From contig CAMAYZ010000001.1 of NCBI GenBank assembly GCA_945863115.1, forward strand, positions 62,001 to 126,000: 64,000 bases of DNA, in the 5' to 3' direction. The translations under genes were made by a program, and so were the position numbers. The notes below the pieces were generated by a model that did no database searches, was not told the origin of the DNA, and worked only from the letters and a program-made list of their open reading frames with translations. This document shows positions 1 through 10,176 of this stretch, in pieces. Position 1 is the first letter of the stretch. Every line of letters starts with the position of its first letter. Source of the stretch: Bifidobacterium breve (GTDB lineage Bacteria > Actinomycetota > Actinomycetes > Nanopelagicales > Nanopelagicaceae).

Positions 1-2
1 CT

Positions 3-371
3 CCACAAATTGCTGCTGCTGAAGTTTCAGAACGTGCAGGTCGGATTGCTCATCAATTGAAACAACACATCATTGGTGTTATCGAAAACATGTCGGATTC
101 AGCATGTGCTAAATGCGGCGAGCCAATCGCAATATTTGGTACTGGTGGCGGCTTGGAGACAGCGAAACAATTATCTGAATTAGTCGGAGCTGATATTTCG
201 TTGATTGGCCAAATCCCATTCACCACGGCCCTGCGTGAAGGCGGAGATCTTGGAAACCCAATCGTCATTAGCGATCCAACATGTCCAGCAAGTGAATCTT
301 TCGCAGCAATCGTAGAGAAAATAACGCTTCGCCCAAAGTCGCTAGTGGGGGTCAGGCTCTCCGTCTCTTAA
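3..371 (+). CDS. Mrp/NBP35-like P-loop Fe-S carrier ATPase, C-terminal part (5' end outside window)
   Basis: Open frame from window start; IIGVIENMSDSACAKCGEPIAIFGTGGG...LIGQIPFTTALREGGDLGNPIV is typical of the Mrp/ApbC C-terminus. Confidence 0.85.
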   Translation, partial: PQIAAAEVSERAGRIAHQLKQHIIGVIENMSDSACAKCGEPIAIFGTGGGLETAKQLSELVGADISLIGQIPFTTALREGGDLGNPIVISDPTCPASESFAAIVEKITLRPKSLVGVRLSVS

Positions 372-390
372 CATCACCTAAGATTGGGCT

Positions 391-1728
391 ATGAAAACGC
401 CACCAGTAAAGAGCATCAACACAGTGGCCAAGCGACTTGTCGGACGTAGTGAATTAGTTTTACAACGCAAAAATATTAGAGAGTCTCTGGTTTCGGTTGC
501 CGGATTAATCGGGAAGCCAGTTAAGTATCAGGGTGGAAAAGAAATCGGTCGCCTCGTAGATGTTGTAGTTCGACATGGTGAAGATTCTTATCCTCCAGTT
601 TCCGGGTTAATTGTGAAAGTTGGCCAGAGTAAGTCATTTATCGATGGCGCAAGAATTTCAAAGTTAACTCAGAATGAAATTCAATTATCTTCGGCAAAAG
701 TTGACCTGACAGAATTCACTAGGCGTGAAGGTGAATCGCTTCTCGATGCAGATGTTCTGGATCACCAAATAGTTGATGTAAATGGCCTGCGAGTAGTTAG
801 ATCTTCAGATCTTTACTTAGCGCCACTTGATCGTGAAATCCGAGTTGTCGGTGTAGATATTTCATTTAAAGCTTTTCTTCGTAGAATTTTTCCTGGCGCA
901 CTTGGTCGTGGACCAATTCCAGAGCATGTTATTGACTGGGCAAACGTTGCTTCTTTGGCACACGGAACTGGAGTCGTTAGATCAACTGAATCTCGAGCTG
1001 CACTCAGTCAACTTCGTCCAGCAGATTTAGCGGACCTTATTGAAGACTTAGCGGGTCGTGAACGAAATGCTCTAATTGAAATGCTTGATCCAGAACTTGC
1101 GGCTGATGCTCTTGAAGAGATGGAAGATGATGAGTTGCAAGGATTATTACGTGGACTATCTGCACAAAGGTCTGCAGAACTTATTTCACGTATGGAACCA
1201 GATGAGGGCGCTGAAGTTCTCCGTGATCTCGATGATGACCACCGCGAAAGTATTTTTATGGAGATGGATGTTTCGGTTGCGAAGCAACTTCGCAAGCTAG
1301 TTGAATTCGATGAAACTCTCGCGGGCGGAATCATGACTTCGCACATGCTAATTACTCACGAAGCCGACACTGTTGCATCTGCACTTGCACTTCTAGTCGA
1401 GCACAGAGGGCGCGATATTTCAGATGGCGTAGTTGTTGTAGACGCAAAGGGAAAACTGCTAGATCATATTCAAATTATCGAATTAATCGCCGCAAAACCA
1501 GGTGACAAGTTGTCATCACTAATGGGTCCGCCATATCCAACTTCAGTTAATTTGAATACCAGACTTGATGAAGTTATCGACGAATTTGCAAATAACCGGG
1601 GATCTTCAATCATCGTTGTTGATGAGAAAAATAAACCAGTTGGTCGGATTCTGGCTGATGATTTAGTGGATGCTCTAGCATCAACTGCAGATACCCAAGG
1701 GTTCGCTCAGGGAAGTGGTGCTCTGTAA
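391..1728 (+). CDS. PRC-barrel-like + MgtE N-terminal + CBS domain soluble protein
   Basis: ORF 445 aa; LRPADLADLIEDLAGRERNALIEMLDPELAADALEEMEDDELQGLL resembles the MgtE intracellular N domain, followed by CBS-like repeats; no TM channel domain. Confidence 0.8.
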   Translation: MKTPPVKSINTVAKRLVGRSELVLQRKNIRESLVSVAGLIGKPVKYQGGKEIGRLVDVVVRHGEDSYPPVSGLIVKVGQSKSFIDGARISKLTQNEIQLSSAKVDLTEFTRREGESLLDADVLDHQIVDVNGLRVVRSSDLYLAPLDREIRVVGVDISFKAFLRRIFPGALGRGPIPEHVIDWANVASLAHGTGVVRSTESRAALSQLRPADLADLIEDLAGRERNALIEMLDPELAADALEEMEDDELQGLLRGLSAQRSAELISRMEPDEGAEVLRDLDDDHRESIFMEMDVSVAKQLRKLVEFDETLAGGIMTSHMLITHEADTVASALALLVEHRGRDISDGVVVVDAKGKLLDHIQIIELIAAKPGDKLSSLMGPPYPTSVNLNTRLDEVIDEFANNRGSSIIVVDEKNKPVGRILADDLVDALASTADTQGFAQGSGAL

Positions 1729-2972
1729 TGGCTAATAAACGCACAATCTCTCCAAAGAAAATTCGGATAGCAGCGTTTCTTGCTGTTATGGGTCCTGGGC
1801 TAATTGCTGGACTTTCCGATAATGATCCAGCAGGTATTACAACTTATTCTGTTCTTGGTGCCGATTACGGTTATCAATTGCTATGGGTATTGGTTGCATC
1901 AATGTTGGCGTTAATTGTTCTACATGATTTAGGGGCAAGAATTGGTGTCGTTACTCGCCAAGGAATGATTGGTTTGATTAGACAGAAATATGGTGCAAGG
2001 TCCGGAGCCTTGAGCGCTGGTGCATTAATTCTTGCAAATATTGGAACGATGACTGCTGAGTTTGCAGGTATTGCAGCAGCTGGACAACTATTTGGTTTCA
2101 GCAAATATATAACTGTGCCCGTAGCGGCTATTGCCGTCTCATTTCTAGTGCTACGCAATTCTTTTTCTACTGTTGAAAAAGTATTCTTTATTGTCTCTGC
2201 TGGCTTTATTGCTTACATAATTGCGGGGTTCATGGCCGGACCCGATTGGGGAGCAGCCGCTAAGGGAGTCCTAATCCCAACAATTCCATTTACCCAGGAA
2301 GCAATCTTTATTGCAACTGCAACAATCGGAACAACACTTGCACCGTGGGGATTGGCATTTATTCAGTCCTACGCGGTAGATAAGCGTTTAACAAAAGATG
2401 ATTTAAAGCTTCTTAGAGTTGATGTTTGGACTGGCTCACTTCTCACAGGTGTTATTGGTTTCTTCGTAGTTGTAACTTGCGCAGCGACTCTGCACAAGCA
2501 GGGGATTCGGATAAATGATGCAGCAGATGCCGCAAAAGCTCTAGAACCACTTGCCGGATCGCTAGCAAAAGAACTCTTTGCCTTTGGCTTAGTAGGTTGT
2601 GCGCTACTTGCTGCATCAATCCTGCCCTTGTCCACCGCATATTCCGTAAGTGATCTAACCGGGCGACCAGCTGCGCTCGATGATAGTCCGAAAGAAGCAC
2701 CACTTTTCTACTTTACTTTTGGTTTTATAACAGTATTAAGCGCAACTTTAATTTTAATTCCAGGTGCTCCACTAATCAAAATTCTTGTTTTCACACAAAT
2801 CCTCAATGCGATTCTACTTTTGCCGTTGCTGATCTATATGTATGGCATTTCCAAAGATGAAAGACTCATGGGTGAGTTCGTTGCTACTCGCACAATGAAA
2901 ACCATCTATTTAATAATAATTGCTGTTGTTGGAGTCGCAATTAGTTGCATGCTCTGGTTTACGATTAATTAA
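1728..2972 (+). CDS. Nramp (SLC11)-related divalent cation transporter
   Basis: ORF 414 aa, multi-TM; GPGLIAGLSDNDPAGITTYSVLGADYGYQLLWVL; starts on the stop codon of the MgtE-N gene. Confidence 0.85.
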   Translation: MANKRTISPKKIRIAAFLAVMGPGLIAGLSDNDPAGITTYSVLGADYGYQLLWVLVASMLALIVLHDLGARIGVVTRQGMIGLIRQKYGARSGALSAGALILANIGTMTAEFAGIAAAGQLFGFSKYITVPVAAIAVSFLVLRNSFSTVEKVFFIVSAGFIAYIIAGFMAGPDWGAAAKGVLIPTIPFTQEAIFIATATIGTTLAPWGLAFIQSYAVDKRLTKDDLKLLRVDVWTGSLLTGVIGFFVVVTCAATLHKQGIRINDAADAAKALEPLAGSLAKELFAFGLVGCALLAASILPLSTAYSVSDLTGRPAALDDSPKEAPLFYFTFGFITVLSATLILIPGAPLIKILVFTQILNAILLLPLLIYMYGISKDERLMGEFVATRTMKTIYLIIIAVVGVAISCMLWFTIN

Positions 2973-3871
2973 TGAGCAAACACGACCACACGGCTATTCC
3001 AGCAGCTAAAGATTTAGGTCTGTTATCTCTCGGGGTAATTGGAGTTGGAACATCCGGTCCAGTTGTTGCAGCAAGCATCATGCCGGTGGCTTCGCTAATT
3101 TTCTGGCGCAATCTAGGTGGCGCAGTGATGATGCTGCCCTTTGCACTTAGAAAAGCAGAGTGGAAAACGAAAGATCAGCGCAAGGCGATCTCACTATCAG
3201 CTCTTGCAGGTTTTTTCCTTGCAATGCACTTCATCTGTTTCTTCCTTGCAATGAGATATACAAGTGTTGCAACCGGTACGGCGCTAACTGCTATGCAACC
3301 GATATTTGCTGCTATCTACTTCAAAGTTCGCGGCGGCGTCATTCCTTCTCGGGCATGGAGTGGGATGCTGATTGCATTTCTCTCCGTTGTATTGATTACT
3401 GGAATTGATTTTCAAATTAGCCTACGTAACTTTTTCGGGGATATTTTGGCGATTCTAGGAGCGGCGCTCTCCGCCGCCTATGTTTTGGTTGGTTCTAAAG
3501 CACAGCAAAAAATCTCAACATCTACCTACACAACTGCTTGTTATTTAACTTGCGCAGCAACAGGTTTAATTATTGCAGTTGCAACCGGAAGCCAATTTCT
3601 GCACTTTGAAGCACGACAATGGTGGTTGGTAGTCGCTCTCATTTTTGGTGCTCAATTTTTGGGTCATACGATGTTCAATATGACACTTCCTAGAGTCTCA
3701 CCAGTTATCGTTTCGCTTGTGGTTTTCTTTGAAGTTCCAGTAAGTGCAATTATTGCTTTCTTCTGGCTTGATCAAACTCCTGCAGCAGGAATCATTCCGG
3801 GAATAATTGGCTTATTAATTGGCTGTGGTATCTTTGTATCAAGAGCGAAAGTGACTCTATTAAATGATTGA
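2972..3871 (+). CDS. EamA/DMT family transporter
   Basis: ORF 299 aa, about 10 TM; paired EamA-like halves. Confidence 0.75.
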   Translation: MSKHDHTAIPAAKDLGLLSLGVIGVGTSGPVVAASIMPVASLIFWRNLGGAVMMLPFALRKAEWKTKDQRKAISLSALAGFFLAMHFICFFLAMRYTSVATGTALTAMQPIFAAIYFKVRGGVIPSRAWSGMLIAFLSVVLITGIDFQISLRNFFGDILAILGAALSAAYVLVGSKAQQKISTSTYTTACYLTCAATGLIIAVATGSQFLHFEARQWWLVVALIFGAQFLGHTMFNMTLPRVSPVIVSLVVFFEVPVSAIIAFFWLDQTPAAGIIPGIIGLLIGCGIFVSRAKVTLLND

Positions 3872-4709
3872 TTTACACACACACTCACTTGCAAGTGATG
3901 GCACAGATACTCCGGGCGAGTTAATAAATAAAGCACACGCAAGAGGAATTTCGGTTTTAGGGTTGATGGATCACGACACCGTTGCCGGATGGGATGAAGC
4001 AATTACTTACTTGCGCCCAGGTATGTCTCTTGTCTTAGGTTCAGAAATTTCTTGTCAGGCCTTAGATGGAACCAGCGTTCATATGCTTGGCATGTTATTT
4101 GATCGTGAAAATACTGCACTTGCTGATGTCTTATCTACTACTCGAGATAATCGTTTGACCCGAATGAATCGAATAATTGCTCGGCTAAATGAAGCTGGAT
4201 TTGAAATCAGTATTGAAGATGTTCTGGCACAACTTGCACCTGGAGCAACTCTTGGTCGCCCACACCTTGCAGATGCTTTGATTGCTAAGAAAATCGTTGC
4301 AAGTAGAGATGAAGCATTTACCGAATTACTTCATAACAATTCAAAATTCTACATTTCGCATTATTCACCAACACCTGAAGATGCAATTAAGTTGATAAAG
4401 CAAGCAGGAGGAGTTGCAGTAATTGCTCATCCATTAGCTTCATTACGTGGTCGAACCGTAAGTATCGAGAGTTTTAAATCAATGGTCGAAGCTGGATTAG
4501 ATGGAATTGAAATTTCGCATCGCGATCAAAGTGAAGATGAGCGTGAATTGCTGCGTGAAGTTGTAGCGCAATATGGCATCATTGCTACTGGCTCAAGTGA
4601 CTATCATGGCAATGGAAAGTTAAACGAATTAGCAGAGTTCACTACAAAACCAGAAGATTTCGAAGCTCTAGAAGCTAGAGCAGATGCAAGAAGGGTGGTC
4701 CGCAAATGA
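3864..4709 (+). CDS. PHP domain phosphoesterase
   Basis: MIDLHTHSLASDGTDTPGELI..., GLMDHDTVAGW, GSSDYHG metal-binding motifs. Confidence 0.88.
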   Translation: MIDLHTHSLASDGTDTPGELINKAHARGISVLGLMDHDTVAGWDEAITYLRPGMSLVLGSEISCQALDGTSVHMLGMLFDRENTALADVLSTTRDNRLTRMNRIIARLNEAGFEISIEDVLAQLAPGATLGRPHLADALIAKKIVASRDEAFTELLHNNSKFYISHYSPTPEDAIKLIKQAGGVAVIAHPLASLRGRTVSIESFKSMVEAGLDGIEISHRDQSEDERELLREVVAQYGIIATGSSDYHGNGKLNELAEFTTKPEDFEALEARADARRVVRK

Positions 4710-5326
4710 ATGATGCGCTTATGATTTCAGCAACAACATTTGGAATTCAGGCTTTCGTGACGCTCTTTGTGATTATGGATCCTCCTGGCGCTACTCCAAT
4801 ATTTTTGGCTTTAGTAAAAGACCAACCATCTCGCAAGCGGATTCTCATGGCTTGGCAAGGTGCTGCGGTTTCATTAATTGTGATTGTTGCTTTTGCCATT
4901 TTTGGAAAGTTTCTTCTCGAATATTTGCATATATCTGTTGAAGCGTTGCAGGGCGCTGGCGGCTTACTTCTCTTACTTATTGCACTCGAATTGTTAACTG
5001 GAAGAGATAGTTCAAGCGATAAATCAAAGGATGTAAATGTTGCGCTGGTTCCACTGGGGACACCACTTCTAGCCGGCCCAGGTGCAATTGTTACAACAAT
5101 AGTTTTCGTGCAGAACGCTCCTACCGCATCAATGAAATTAGCTTTGGCAGCAGCCATAGTTGCAGTTCACTTGGCAATCGGATTGACCTTGATGTTCTCA
5201 ACAAAAATAGTGTCCGTGATTAAAGAATCAGGCGTGACGTTGTTGGCGAGAATTGCAGGTTTGTTACTTGCAGCAATTGCAGTCGAAATGATTGTTCAGG
5301 CAATTAAAGGATTCTTCAACCTTTAA
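4706..5326 (+). CDS. MarC family integral membrane protein
   Basis: FVTLFVIMDPPGATPIFLAL...PLGTPLLAGPGAI; MarC signature. Confidence 0.88.
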   Translation: MNDALMISATTFGIQAFVTLFVIMDPPGATPIFLALVKDQPSRKRILMAWQGAAVSLIVIVAFAIFGKFLLEYLHISVEALQGAGGLLLLLIALELLTGRDSSSDKSKDVNVALVPLGTPLLAGPGAIVTTIVFVQNAPTASMKLALAAAIVAVHLAIGLTLMFSTKIVSVIKESGVTLLARIAGLLLAAIAVEMIVQAIKGFFNL

Positions 5327-5580
5327 GCTGAAGCAAAACCGACTTTACGTTCTTCGCTCTGGCCAACCTCAACAAATGAAATTTTGTTATTAGCAATAAC
5401 TGTTTGACGGCCACGAATATCGGTCAAGGTAAGAGATTTTCCAGAATCTAGTGCTGCAGTAACAGCTTCAATTACTTTCTCTGGAGAAAGTTCACACTCG
5501 ATATGAAGCTCCTGAGTTGAATCTGCAATCCCAATACGAACTTCTGTTGCTGATCCCGATGTAGTTTTTTTAGTTGACAT
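5323..5580 (-). CDS. DUF3107-like small actinobacterial protein
   Basis: ORF 85 aa; VRIGIADSTQELHIECELSPEKVIEAV; neighbours TetR. Confidence 0.75.
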   Translation of the reverse strand: MSTKKTTSGSATEVRIGIADSTQELHIECELSPEKVIEAVTAALDSGKSLTLTDIRGRQTVIANNKISFVEVGQSEERKVGFASA

Positions 5581-5597
5581 GGCTTTAGTTTAATCGA

Positions 5598-6224
5598 TTA
5601 GTTTGCTTTAGGGAATCCAGAAATTCCCCGCCAGATGAGATTTGAAACTAGTTCTACTGCAGTCTCGCGATCTAATTTTCCATCGCGCTCTAACCAATGG
5701 CGAGCTGAAGTCTGAGCAGTTCCAATCAAACCAACAGCAAGCATCATTGAAGCCTCTTTGGTTAAACCAGTATCAAGTGAGATAACTGCGCTTAGGGCAG
5801 CTGCTGAATCGTAAGTCATTCGACTTAACCGCTCACGAACTTGAGGTTCAACGCTCATGTCACTTTCAAAGAGCAATCTAAATGCTTCACCTTCGCGATT
5901 AATAAAACCAAAGTAGGCATCGACAGTTGCATGAACACGTGCTGCGTTATCGGATGTCGAAGCAATTGCTTTTTGAATATCAAAAACTAATGAATCAATA
6001 TGCAGATCAAGAACAGCGAGATAGAGATCTAACTTCGAAGGAAAGTGTTGATACAGAACTGGCTTACTAACTTTTGCCCGATCGGCAATCTCATCCATTG
6101 CAGCCGAGTGGTATCCAGCCTGCGTGAAAACTTCCAGCGCTGCAGCAAGTAATTGCGCCCGACGCTCATCTCGAGGAAGGCGACCTTTATTTCCATTGGC
6201 TGCTGTTGTGGATTCTGTGCTCAT
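5598..6224 (-). CDS. TetR/AcrR family transcriptional regulator
   Basis: N-terminal HTH RRAQLLAAALEVFTQAGYHSAAMDEIADRAKVSKPVLYQHFPSK. Confidence 0.9.
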   Translation of the reverse strand: MSTESTTAANGNKGRLPRDERRAQLLAAALEVFTQAGYHSAAMDEIADRAKVSKPVLYQHFPSKLDLYLAVLDLHIDSLVFDIQKAIASTSDNAARVHATVDAYFGFINREGEAFRLLFESDMSVEPQVRERLSRMTYDSAAALSAVISLDTGLTKEASMMLAVGLIGTAQTSARHWLERDGKLDRETAVELVSNLIWRGISGFPKAN

Positions 6225-6390
6225 TGGGCTAATCGTAGGGCCGATTGCACTATTAATGCGACTTTTTGCGAGAAACTTGCAACAAGTATCACTCTTTCAA
6301 TTTTGAATTGCGAGGAATATCAGCGAAAATTAGGGCGTTGTAATAACTGTCCAACCAAATTGTTGGTAAAAATTATAGAGATGAGTATTT

Positions 6391-7578
6391 GTGTCGGCCA
6401 CTTTAAAGCCACTGGTTACAGAAGGACCAGCGCTTAGCGTTGATGAAGTTCGTCGCTATAGCCGCCATCTCATAATTCCTGATGTTGGAATGAGTGGGCA
6501 ACGCCGACTAATGAATGCAAAAGTTTTATGTGTTGGAGCCGGTGGACTTGGCTCTCCAGCGCTCATGTATTTGGCAGCAGCCGGTGTCGGCACATTAGGA
6601 ATTGTCGAATTCGATACCGTTGATGAATCAAATTTGCAGCGTCAGATTATTCATGGTCAATCAGATATTGGTAAGAGCAAAGCCACAAGCGCAAAGGAAG
6701 CAATTGCCGAGATTAATCCATATGTAAATGTAGTCTTGCACGAAACTAGATTAGATGTAGATAACGTTATGGAAATTTTTGCGCAATACGATTTAATTGT
6801 TGACGGCACTGATAATTTTGCAACGAGATATCTAGTAAATGATGCCGCAGTCCTTTTAAAGAAACCATATGTTTGGGGTTCGATCTATAGATTTGATGGC
6901 CAAGCAAGTGTTTTCTGGGCCGAGCACGGTCCGTGCTACCGCTGTTTATATCCAGAACCACCACCACCAGGAATGGTGCCAAGTTGTGCCGAAGGCGGCG
7001 TGCTCGGAGTTCTTTGTGCATCAATCGGTTCGATTCAAACTACCGAAGCAATTAAATTAATCGCTGGAATCGGCGAACCACTTATTGGTCAATTAATTGT
7101 TTACGACGCTCTGGAATTGGAATATCGCAAAGTTAAGATTCGCAAGGATCCTGCTTGCCCAATCTGCAGTGACAAACCAACACAAACAAAGTTACTTCCA
7201 GATTACGAATCTTTCTGCGGAATGCTCTCCGAAGGTGCTGCGGAGGCCGCGACTGGTTCCACTATTGCGGTGACTGAACTTAAAGCCAAAATGGATAGCG
7301 GCGAGAAATTTATGCTTATTGATGTGCGCGAACCTGGGGAATTTGAGATTGTGCGAATTCCTGGGTCCGTCCTAATTCCTAAGCAAGAATTCTTAAATGG
7401 TTCTGCGCTAGAAGGCTTACCGCAAGATATTCCAATTATTTTGCACTGTAAATCTGGTGTTCGCTCTGCCGAATGTTTAGCTGTTTTGAAGCAAGCTGGT
7501 TTTGCTGATGCAACACATGTTTCTGGTGGAGTAGTTGCCTGGGTTAAACAAATCGATCCATCACTTCCAATTTATTAA
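6391..7578 (+). CDS. moeZ: Adenylyltransferase/sulfurtransferase MoeZ (ThiF + rhodanese)
   Basis: GTG start; RYSRHLIIPDVGMSGQRRL..GAGGLGSPALMYLAAAGVGTLGIVEFDTVDESNLQRQ; C-terminal rhodanese ILHCKSGVRSAECL. Confidence 0.9.
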   Translation: MSATLKPLVTEGPALSVDEVRRYSRHLIIPDVGMSGQRRLMNAKVLCVGAGGLGSPALMYLAAAGVGTLGIVEFDTVDESNLQRQIIHGQSDIGKSKATSAKEAIAEINPYVNVVLHETRLDVDNVMEIFAQYDLIVDGTDNFATRYLVNDAAVLLKKPYVWGSIYRFDGQASVFWAEHGPCYRCLYPEPPPPGMVPSCAEGGVLGVLCASIGSIQTTEAIKLIAGIGEPLIGQLIVYDALELEYRKVKIRKDPACPICSDKPTQTKLLPDYESFCGMLSEGAAEAATGSTIAVTELKAKMDSGEKFMLIDVREPGEFEIVRIPGSVLIPKQEFLNGSALEGLPQDIPIILHCKSGVRSAECLAVLKQAGFADATHVSGGVVAWVKQIDPSLPIY

Positions 7579-7593
7579 TAGTTAGGTTTATAA

Positions 7594-8463
7594 ATGTCTG
7601 AGCGCTCGTTGCTTCTTGTTCATGCTCATCCAGATGACGAAACGATCAATAATGGCGCAACTATGGCTAAATATGTCAGCGAAGGTGTTCGAGTTACCTT
7701 GGTTACCTGCACTAGAGGTGAAGAAGGCGAAGTATTAATCCCAGATTTAGCACATCTAGCCAGTTCTCATAAGGATCAATTAGGCCTACATCGCGAAACA
7801 GAATTAGCAGATGCGATGGCGGCACTCGGTGTCACTGACTTTAGATTTCTAGGAGCACCAGATCGCAAGTGGCGAGATAGCGGAATGATGGGAACTGAGC
7901 CAAACAATAGAAGTGATGTTTTTTGGCAGGCCGGTTTGGATGATGCAGCAAGTTATTTAGTAAAGATAATTCGTGAAATTAAGCCACAAGTATTAATTAC
8001 TTATGATGAATTTGGCGGCTACGGCCACCCAGACCACATTCAGGCCCATCGCGTGGCAATGCGGGCCGCTGAACTTGCTGGCGATTCAAATTATGGCGAA
8101 GGTCAACCTTGGGAAATTTCTAAAATTTATTGGAACACAATGCCAAGATCAGTTATCCAAGAGGGCATCGATAAGATGAAAGAAATGGGTTCGGACTTCT
8201 TCGGAGCTGAAAGTGCTGATGATCTGCCATTTGCAAAACCTGATGAACTTGTCACAACTCTTATCGATGGAACCGCATTTATCGATTCAAAGATGAAAGC
8301 CATGGCCGCGCATCCAACCCAGATTGAATTAGATGGTCCATTCTTCGCACTCTCAAATAATTTAGGCAATCAAGTTTGGGGCCACGAGTATTACACCTTA
8401 GTAAAAGGGGAGAAGAGCTCAAACCTTGATGCAAAAGGTCGCGAGGCAGATCTCTTTGCTTAG
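7594..8463 (+). CDS. mshB: N-acetyl-1-D-myo-inositol-2-amino-2-deoxy-alpha-D-glucopyranoside deacetylase (mycothiol biosynthesis)
   Basis: LLLVHAHPDDETINNGATMAKYVSEGVRVTLVTCTRGEEGEV; GGYGHPDHIQAHR; LmbE/MshB motifs. Confidence 0.88.
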   Translation: MSERSLLLVHAHPDDETINNGATMAKYVSEGVRVTLVTCTRGEEGEVLIPDLAHLASSHKDQLGLHRETELADAMAALGVTDFRFLGAPDRKWRDSGMMGTEPNNRSDVFWQAGLDDAASYLVKIIREIKPQVLITYDEFGGYGHPDHIQAHRVAMRAAELAGDSNYGEGQPWEISKIYWNTMPRSVIQEGIDKMKEMGSDFFGAESADDLPFAKPDELVTTLIDGTAFIDSKMKAMAAHPTQIELDGPFFALSNNLGNQVWGHEYYTLVKGEKSSNLDAKGREADLFA

Positions 8464-8770
8464 TGCAATTGGAGCATTATTTTTTGGTGCCGTTATTGGA
8501 TTTATCGGCGTAATTCTTCATAATTCATTTGAACCTTTTGGAATTTTGCTAGCCTTGTTAACAACGGGGGTCGGTATTAATTTTGCTGGTCAATTATTTG
8601 GCGCTCAAAAATATAAATTGATTGCTGCGCTAGCCTGGATTGCGGTTGCCCTACGAGCTGGAACATATGGCGCAAGTGATGAAATCTTAATAATTTCAAA
8701 CCTTTACGGAAATATCTTCCTACTTGGTGGATTGCTTGTTGCATTTATTGCAGTTGTAAAGAAGCGTTAA
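8426..8770 (+). CDS. small membrane protein downstream of mshB
   Basis: ORF 114 aa, hydrophobic; overlaps the mshB 3' end, so true start may be downstream. Confidence 0.6.
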   Translation: MMQKVARQISLLSAIGALFFGAVIGFIGVILHNSFEPFGILLALLTTGVGINFAGQLFGAQKYKLIAALAWIAVALRAGTYGASDEILIISNLYGNIFLLGGLLVAFIAVVKKR

Positions 8771-10176
8771 TTCCAATCCCACTCTTGCCCAGCTGGTGAA
8801 TCCTTAATTGAAATTCCAAGCTTTAATAACTGGTCTCGCAAGTTATCGCTAGCTGGAAAATCTTTTGTCTCACGTGCCAGCTTTCGCTTCTCTAGTAAAT
8901 CTAAAATCTCTGGTGTAGCTTCGGCCTTTACTTTTGGTGCCCGCGCAATCTCTAATCCATAAATTTCATCTACGCTAACAAAACAAGCTAACTTCGTGGC
9001 TCCTGAAATTAATTCATCCTTCTCAAGCTTTCTAAGTTGTTGGAGCGCTCTTGGTGTATCCAAATCTTGTTGAATATCTGCCAAACTTCCCTCGCAAAAA
9101 TCGCGAACAAATTGCTCATCTATATCGCCCTGATCTTGCCATTGCGCCAGTTTTTTGCGCCAGCGTTCCAGAGTTGCATCAGCAGCACGTAGTGAATCCC
9201 AGGTTAAATCCATCTGGCTGCGGTAACGGTTCTCTAAGAAACATAATCGTAAAGCTAGGGGATCGAACCCTTTTTCAATTACATCATTCAATAAAACGAC
9301 ATTGCCAGCACTTTTTGACATCTTTCGACCTTCAAACAATAAGTGCTCGCCATGCACCCAATTTTCAACTACTTCATAGCCGACTGCAGAATTCGATTGC
9401 GCTCTCTCATTTTCATGATGGGGAAAACGTAAATCAATTCCACCTAAGTGCAAATCAACATTGCCCTCTAGAAGTTCTAGAGACATCGCAGAACATTCGA
9501 TATGCCAGCCTGGAAATCCCGGGCCCCACGGTGAATCCCAAATCATTTCGGTGCGATTTTCAGCTGCTTTCCATAGCGCCCAATCAGCATGAAAATGTTT
9601 TGCACCATCTTCGAAATAGTCATACCGATGACCCGGCTTTAATGAATCCAGTCGGTTGCCTGAAATTTCACCATATGACTCGAAGGAAGTTGCGGAGAAA
9701 TAAACACAACCATCAGTTCCCACATATGCATGTTTAGATAAAATCAAATCTGCAATAAGTTTTAGCATCAAATCGATAGTTTCACTTGCTCGCGGATATG
9801 CTGCTGCTGGAATTACATTTAATTTTGCAAGATCAGTGTGAAAATTCGCTTCATATTTTCGAGCAATTTCAAATGGGTCGATTGCTTCCGCTTTGGACTG
9901 TGCCAACAGCTTATCTTCCCCTATTTCGTTTCCAGCAATATCTTCTGCCATATGGCCGACATCGGTAATGTTCTGAATCAGCCGTGAGTCATATCCTGAA
10001 TAAGTGAGAGTTCGTTTAATTAAATCGCCTAGTAAGAATGTGCGCAGATTCCCGACATGGGCATCGCGATAAACCGTGGGACCACAACAGTAAATCGATA
10101 CTTCAAAACCATTCTTTGCACAGACCTCTTTTAAGGCGCGAGCTTTGGTATCGAAGATGAAGAGACCGGTGTTCAT
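8767..10176 (-). CDS. cysS: cysteinyl-tRNA synthetase
   Basis: YCCGPTVYRDAHVGNLRTF, GWHIECSAMS, GRKMSKSAGN motifs and CysS-type C-terminus; start MNTGLFIFDT chosen over the longer ORF start at 10197. Confidence 0.85.
   Translation of the reverse strand: MNTGLFIFDTKARALKEVCAKNGFEVSIYCCGPTVYRDAHVGNLRTFLLGDLIKRTLTYSGYDSRLIQNITDVGHMAEDIAGNEIGEDKLLAQSKAEAIDPFEIARKYEANFHTDLAKLNVIPAAAYPRASETIDLMLKLIADLILSKHAYVGTDGCVYFSATSFESYGEISGNRLDSLKPGHRYDYFEDGAKHFHADWALWKAAENRTEMIWDSPWGPGFPGWHIECSAMSLELLEGNVDLHLGGIDLRFPHHENERAQSNSAVGYEVVENWVHGEHLLFEGRKMSKSAGNVVLLNDVIEKGFDPLALRLCFLENRYRSQMDLTWDSLRAADATLERWRKKLAQWQDQGDIDEQFVRDFCEGSLADIQQDLDTPRALQQLRKLEKDELISGATKLACFVSVDEIYGLEIARAPKVKAEATPEILDLLEKRKLARETKDFPASDNLRDQLLKLGISIKDSPAGQEWDWN

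Noticed and set aside
9051-9737. 228-aa plus-strand ORF antisense to cysS
   Set aside because: Entirely inside a well-supported minus-strand CysRS gene; composition looks like shadow translation.
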